Assembly: GCA_964641665.1 (NCBI GenBank)
Contig: CAZXKO010000070.1
Span: forward strand, 62,001 to 126,000
Reading direction: 5' to 3'
Length of the DNA stretch: 64,000 bases
Origin: Gp1-AA133 sp964641665
Lineage (GTDB): Bacteria; Acidobacteriota; Terriglobia; Terriglobales; Acidobacteriaceae
A model generated the notes under the pieces. It was not told the origin of the DNA and ran no database searches. It saw only the letters and a list, made by a program, of their open reading frames with translations. The position numbers and the translations under genes are program-made. Positions 61,322 through 64,000 of the stretch are shown here, piece after piece (positions within the stretch are counted from its first letter, which is position 1; every line of letters starts with the position of its first letter).

Positions 61322-62355
61322 TATCTCGGTTCCTTCAATTCCGTCCCCTCATGGTTCTTGGATGCGGCCCCATGCAGAAATTCGTCAACCGTTTTCACGA
61401 ATAATCCAGGTTGGTCCACGAACGTCATATGCCCGGACTTGGGAAAGATCACCAGCTTCGACCCGGCGATCTTGTCGTGCATCGCCTGCGACAGCGAGGG
61501 ATCGCATTCATCGTGGTCTCCGACCAGCACCAGCGTGGGCACCTTGAGGCTCGCCAGCCTGTCCGTGTATTCCACTGACTTCAGATTTCCATCGATCACG
61601 AACTCCCCGTGCTCGCCCCACATCTCGCGATACAGGTCCCAGGACATTTTCCCATTGTCAACCGGATCGTAGTTTGGATCGGGATGCCCCTGATACACGT
61701 AGGGGAAATAGCCCTCGCCCCAAGCAGCAATCATGTACTCAGCTGTATACCGATTCTTTTCGTAGTCCTTGCCGTGCCCAAAAAGGCCAGCGGCCTCCAG
61801 CCGGTCGATGTGGTCGCGCAGCTCCGGCGACATCCGTTCCTTCATCTGCGCGAACACCTGGTTCAGGGCCACTGTGCTCGACCACGTGCTCCCCAGGATC
61901 AAGTGTCGCAGGTTCGGCTGGTATTTCAGCGCGTAGGCCTGCACCAGCGCGCCACCATAAGAATGTCCCAACAGGTTGATCTTGCCGAGATTCAGCGCCT
62001 TACGGGCCGCCTCGAGGTCCTCCACCATGTTTTCAATCGTGTAGCCCGCCGGGTCTTCGAGGTTCTGGGATTTCCCCGATCCCCGCTCGTCAATAAAGAT
62101 GACGCGATTGTGTCGGGCCAGTGGCAACAGGTAGGGAAGGAAGTAATCATGCGAAGCCCCCGGTCCACCGTGCATCACGACCAGCGGTTCGCCACGCCCC
62201 ACGATCATGTAGTAGAGCATCACGCCGTTGGCATCGACGAAACCTTCCTGCTGGGGATACACGGCTGGAGAGACGCCTTGGGCAGGATCGGCTCCAAAAC
62301 TGGGCGCACAGAAGGCAACGAGAGCGAGAATGAGAATGCATCGGAGGTTTTTCAT
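61321..62355 (-). CDS. Secreted proline-iminopeptidase-like alpha/beta hydrolase
   Basis: A 344-residue alpha/beta hydrolase with a signal peptide (ILILALVAFCAPSFGA). The oxyanion region is VVMHGGPGASHDYFLPYLLP, IFIDERGSGKS follows, and the nucleophile Ser is in INLLGHSYGGALVQAY. The acid is in LVLVGDHDECDPSLS and the His in FPKSGHMTFVDQP. The HGGPG and DxRGxGxS pattern is that of prolyl iminopeptidases, which remove N-terminal proline; esterase activity is possible. The ATG at 62355 matches the signal peptide; the 102 extra codons upstream overlap a divergent gene and are not used. Confidence 0.88.
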   Translation of the reverse strand: MKNLRCILILALVAFCAPSFGADPAQGVSPAVYPQQEGFVDANGVMLYYMIVGRGEPLVVMHGGPGASHDYFLPYLLPLARHNRVIFIDERGSGKSQNLEDPAGYTIENMVEDLEAARKALNLGKINLLGHSYGGALVQAYALKYQPNLRHLILGSTWSSTVALNQVFAQMKERMSPELRDHIDRLEAAGLFGHGKDYEKNRYTAEYMIAAWGEGYFPYVYQGHPDPNYDPVDNGKMSWDLYREMWGEHGEFVIDGNLKSVEYTDRLASLKVPTLVLVGDHDECDPSLSQAMHDKIAGSKLVIFPKSGHMTFVDQPGLFVKTVDEFLHGAASKNHEGTELKEPR

Positions 62356-62412
62356 GGCGGCCCATCGTAATGCTCGGAATCTCGAAGCGCAACGCTCCAA
62401 ACGGGTCTGGCC

Positions 62413-62781
62413 GTGGCACAATGGCCCAACTTGGAAACAGCGACCATCCGCGAGTGGGCAACCGACGCGATCCGTTACTGGGAACCGCGACGCATCCTCT
62501 ACAACCTCGTGCTGGCCGCGATTGTCCTCGCCCACTTCGTCATGGGACTGCCCACCACCAAAGGACTCCTGACCGTTAATTTTGTGCTGATGCTCTTTCT
62601 GCTGGCGGTCCTGGCCAATGTGGCCTACTGCGCTGCCTATGCGGTCGACATCTTTGCCCAAATATCCGGGTTCCGCGAACTTTGGCAGAGAGTCCGATGG
62701 GTGCTATTCGCCATCGGGGTCGCGTTCGCCGGAGTCATTACCCGCTTCTGGTCGATCGCTTTGTTCAATCCCGGACACTAA
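62413..62781 (+). CDS. Hypothetical three-helix membrane protein
   Basis: A 122-residue protein with helices at about 31-45 (LVLAAIVLAHFVMGL), 53-77 (LTVNFVLMLFLLAVLANVAY) and 94-111 (VRWVLFAIGVAFAGVITRFW). WEPRRILYNLVLA at the start resembles a group of small acidobacterial membrane proteins. The start is a GTG. The function is unknown. It is divergent from the hydrolase and about 95 bases before the HD-like gene. Confidence 0.55.
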   Translation: MAQWPNLETATIREWATDAIRYWEPRRILYNLVLAAIVLAHFVMGLPTTKGLLTVNFVLMLFLLAVLANVAYCAAYAVDIFAQISGFRELWQRVRWVLFAIGVAFAGVITRFWSIALFNPGH

Positions 62782-62876
62782 CAGAAGTCTTTAGCGAGTC
62801 ACACGGCCGCGTGCGGTGCGTCCTCGACGTTTCCCATGCCTACGGGGTAAGCTATTGCGACTTGGGGTGCTCCGCT

Positions 62877-63437
62877 ATGCGCGAAGCTGTCAACAAGATG
62901 TGGCCGGAAATTCAGTGGATTCAGGACGAGAAGCTCCGCGAGAAAGTCGCACAGACCTGGACCAAGGCTCTCGAACGCAGTCCCCTGAAGCCCGACGACC
63001 TGAACTACATTCCATTCACCCTGCTGATCCCGCACTGCTCTGTGACTTTTATGGAGCATAAGCGCTGCGTGGTGCACATCGCGCGCAAAAGCGCCGAGGC
63101 CATGAAGGAATTTATGGGACGCACATTGCCGGTCAACGTGGACACGGTGATTGCGGGAGCGATTCTTGCCGACGTCGGAAAGCTGCTCGAATATGAAATC
63201 GGTCCCGACGGCCAGGCCCGCCAGAGCGAACGCGGCGAGGCTCTGCGACATCCGTTTACTGGAGTGGCGCTGGCCCTGGAGTGCGGGGTTCCCGACGACG
63301 TGTGCCATATCATCGCCTCCCACGCCGCAGAAGGCGACCAGGTCAAGCGCACCACCGAAGCCTACATCGTCCACCACGCCGATTTCATGGCGTATTTGCC
63401 TTTCAAGAATCCGAAGAACGTCAAGACAAGACGATAG
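62877..63437 (+). CDS. HD-domain-like protein with an altered HD pair
   Basis: A 186-residue protein. The HD-fold pattern is TFMEHKRCVVHIARKSAEAM, then AGAILADVGKLLEYE, RHPFTGVALALECGVPDD and CHIIASHAAEGD. The usual LLHDxGK is LADVGK here, so the His of the HD pair is Ala and one metal site may be incomplete. The other His residues remain. It may be a hydrolase with a changed centre or an inactive relative. The ATG at 62877 is used. The MmgE/PrpD-type gene follows on the same strand with a period-7 repeat between. Confidence 0.7.
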   Translation: MREAVNKMWPEIQWIQDEKLREKVAQTWTKALERSPLKPDDLNYIPFTLLIPHCSVTFMEHKRCVVHIARKSAEAMKEFMGRTLPVNVDTVIAGAILADVGKLLEYEIGPDGQARQSERGEALRHPFTGVALALECGVPDDVCHIIASHAAEGDQVKRTTEAYIVHHADFMAYLPFKNPKNVKTRR

Positions 63438-63470
63438 ACCGTGTGAACAGCGTAGAGATGTGCGGAGGTT

Positions 63471-63505
63471 GGCCAACGACCAACGACAAGCGACAAACCA
63501 CCAAC
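63471..63505. repeat. Period-7 degenerate tandem repeat, five units
   Basis: Units in phase include GGCCAAC (63471), GACCAAC (63478), GACAAAC (63492) and CACCAAC (63499). It lies between two same-strand genes. It is the fifth array of exact 7-base period in the window, with a different unit from the others. Confidence 0.7.
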
Positions 63506-63530
63506 GACCGCTGATCCGGAGACAACCTTC

Positions 63531-64000
63531 GTGGCGACTCGACAAATTCCCACATCGAACGAAACCATCACGACCAAGATGGCCCGCTGGGCAGCCGCCC
63601 TCGAATACCCACACCTCTCGCAAGACGCGATCTACCAGGCCAAGCGTTTTCTGCTCGACTCCGTGGGCTGCGCGTTGGGCGGCTACCAGCAGCACGACGT
63701 GAAAATCGCTCTGGAAGTTCTCGACGAGGTCGCGGCGCAAGGCCCCGCCACCGTCATCGGCACGGGCAAGAGAGTTGACCCCGTTTCCGCATCTCTGGCG
63801 AACGCCCTGATGATCCGCTGCATGGACTACAACGACATCTACTGGAAGCAGGACCCGTCGCATCCCTCTGACATTTTCCCGGCGGCCATAGCAGGGTGTG
63901 AGCGAGCCAAGACGGGAGGCAAAGAACTCATCGTAGGCTTCGTGCTGGGTCACGAATTTGAAATGCGCTTTTGCGAGGCGGCTTTTCCCGGCATCCGCGA
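63531..64000 (+). CDS. MmgE/PrpD-family protein, partial at window end
   Basis: The first 156 residues of a 2-methylcitrate-dehydratase-like (MmgE/PrpD) protein. Family segments are TTKMARWAAALEYPHLSQDA, AKRFLLDSVGCALGG, ATVIGTGKRVDPVSASLANA, RCMDYNDIYWKQDPSHPSDI and FPAAIAGCERAKTGGKELIV. The DYND and H-PSD residues of the active region are present. It starts at GTG 63531, after CCGGAGACAACC, and runs off the right edge; a complete member has about 450-480 residues. Members dehydrate or isomerise tricarboxylates or related acids; the substrate is unknown. Confidence 0.85.
   Translation, partial: MATRQIPTSNETITTKMARWAAALEYPHLSQDAIYQAKRFLLDSVGCALGGYQQHDVKIALEVLDEVAAQGPATVIGTGKRVDPVSASLANALMIRCMDYNDIYWKQDPSHPSDIFPAAIAGCERAKTGGKELIVGFVLGHEFEMRFCEAAFPGIR

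Noticed and set aside
62799..63953. Minus-strand frame of 384 codons opposite the HD-like and MmgE/PrpD genes
   Set aside because: Both plus-strand proteins have family motifs; the antisense product spans the intergenic repeat and has none.

Overview
The window is a chromosomal stretch of a GC-rich, Gram-negative soil or sediment bacterium, most likely an Acidobacteriota (Terriglobia/Koribacter-like). The reasons are a TonB receptor with an N-terminal carboxypeptidase-regulatory domain, a helix-turn-helix/TPR regulator of the acidobacterial type, PilZ and stand-alone TonB-C proteins, many secreted enzymes, and short palindromic and period-7 intergenic repeats. This placement is inference; no rRNA, tRNA, IS element, phage or CRISPR was seen.

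Layout. 1-4.4 kb: an Smr-domain protein, a frameshifted secreted protein, a PilZ-TonB fusion and a multiply frameshifted regulator. 4.5-6.5 kb: nrfHA, for ammonia-forming nitrite reduction. 6.8-10.8 kb: a secreted metallophosphoesterase and a large TonB-dependent receptor. 11-14.2 kb: an unusual redox module (GcvH-like, HybA-like, HybB-like) with no catalytic subunit. 14.5-18.4 kb: GNAT, a broken SpoIIE-type phosphatase, a DUF962 protein and a GH3 hexosaminidase. 19.8-21.2 kb: a probable selenoprotein, in which a secreted redoxin carries UGA at the active-site cysteine, is followed by a SECIS-like hairpin and is fused to a DsbD-N-like domain. 21.4-25.1 kb: phosphoketolase and acetate kinase, converging on each other and forming a short F6P/Xu5P to acetate + ATP route. 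26-28.6 kb: a VapBC-type module and a divergent EamA exporter/CGNR regulator pair sharing two matched operator palindromes. 28.7-36.3 kb: an NtrC-type two-component pair, phoU and phoBR without pst genes, with an eroded stretch between them. 36.4-44.9 kb: hydantoinase A, small hypotheticals, 2-oxoglutarate dehydrogenase E1, a Kef remnant and a secreted phospholipase-C-like enzyme. 45-48.2 kb: a compact operon (agmatinase family, DUF302, DUF202, rpiA, membrane protein). 48.2-53.5 kb: a class-V aminotransferase, a PPOX protein and a purine/SAM salvage neighbourhood (signal-peptide SAM hydrolase, signal-peptide adenosine deaminase, PNP). 54.4-60.5 kb: a CzcCBA-type metal efflux operon. 60.6-64 kb: an Ig-like protein, a secreted proline-iminopeptidase-like hydrolase, an HD-like protein and the start of an MmgE/PrpD gene that runs off the end.

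The most notable items are the selenocysteine redoxin-DsbD fusion, the possible extracytoplasmic SAM-to-adenosine-to-inosine route, the catalytic-subunit-less HybA/HybB/GcvH module, the paired CTAACC/GGTTAG operators, and five intergenic arrays with an exact 7-nt period. Several genes carry frameshifts, some at homopolymers, so sequencing error must be kept in mind for those.
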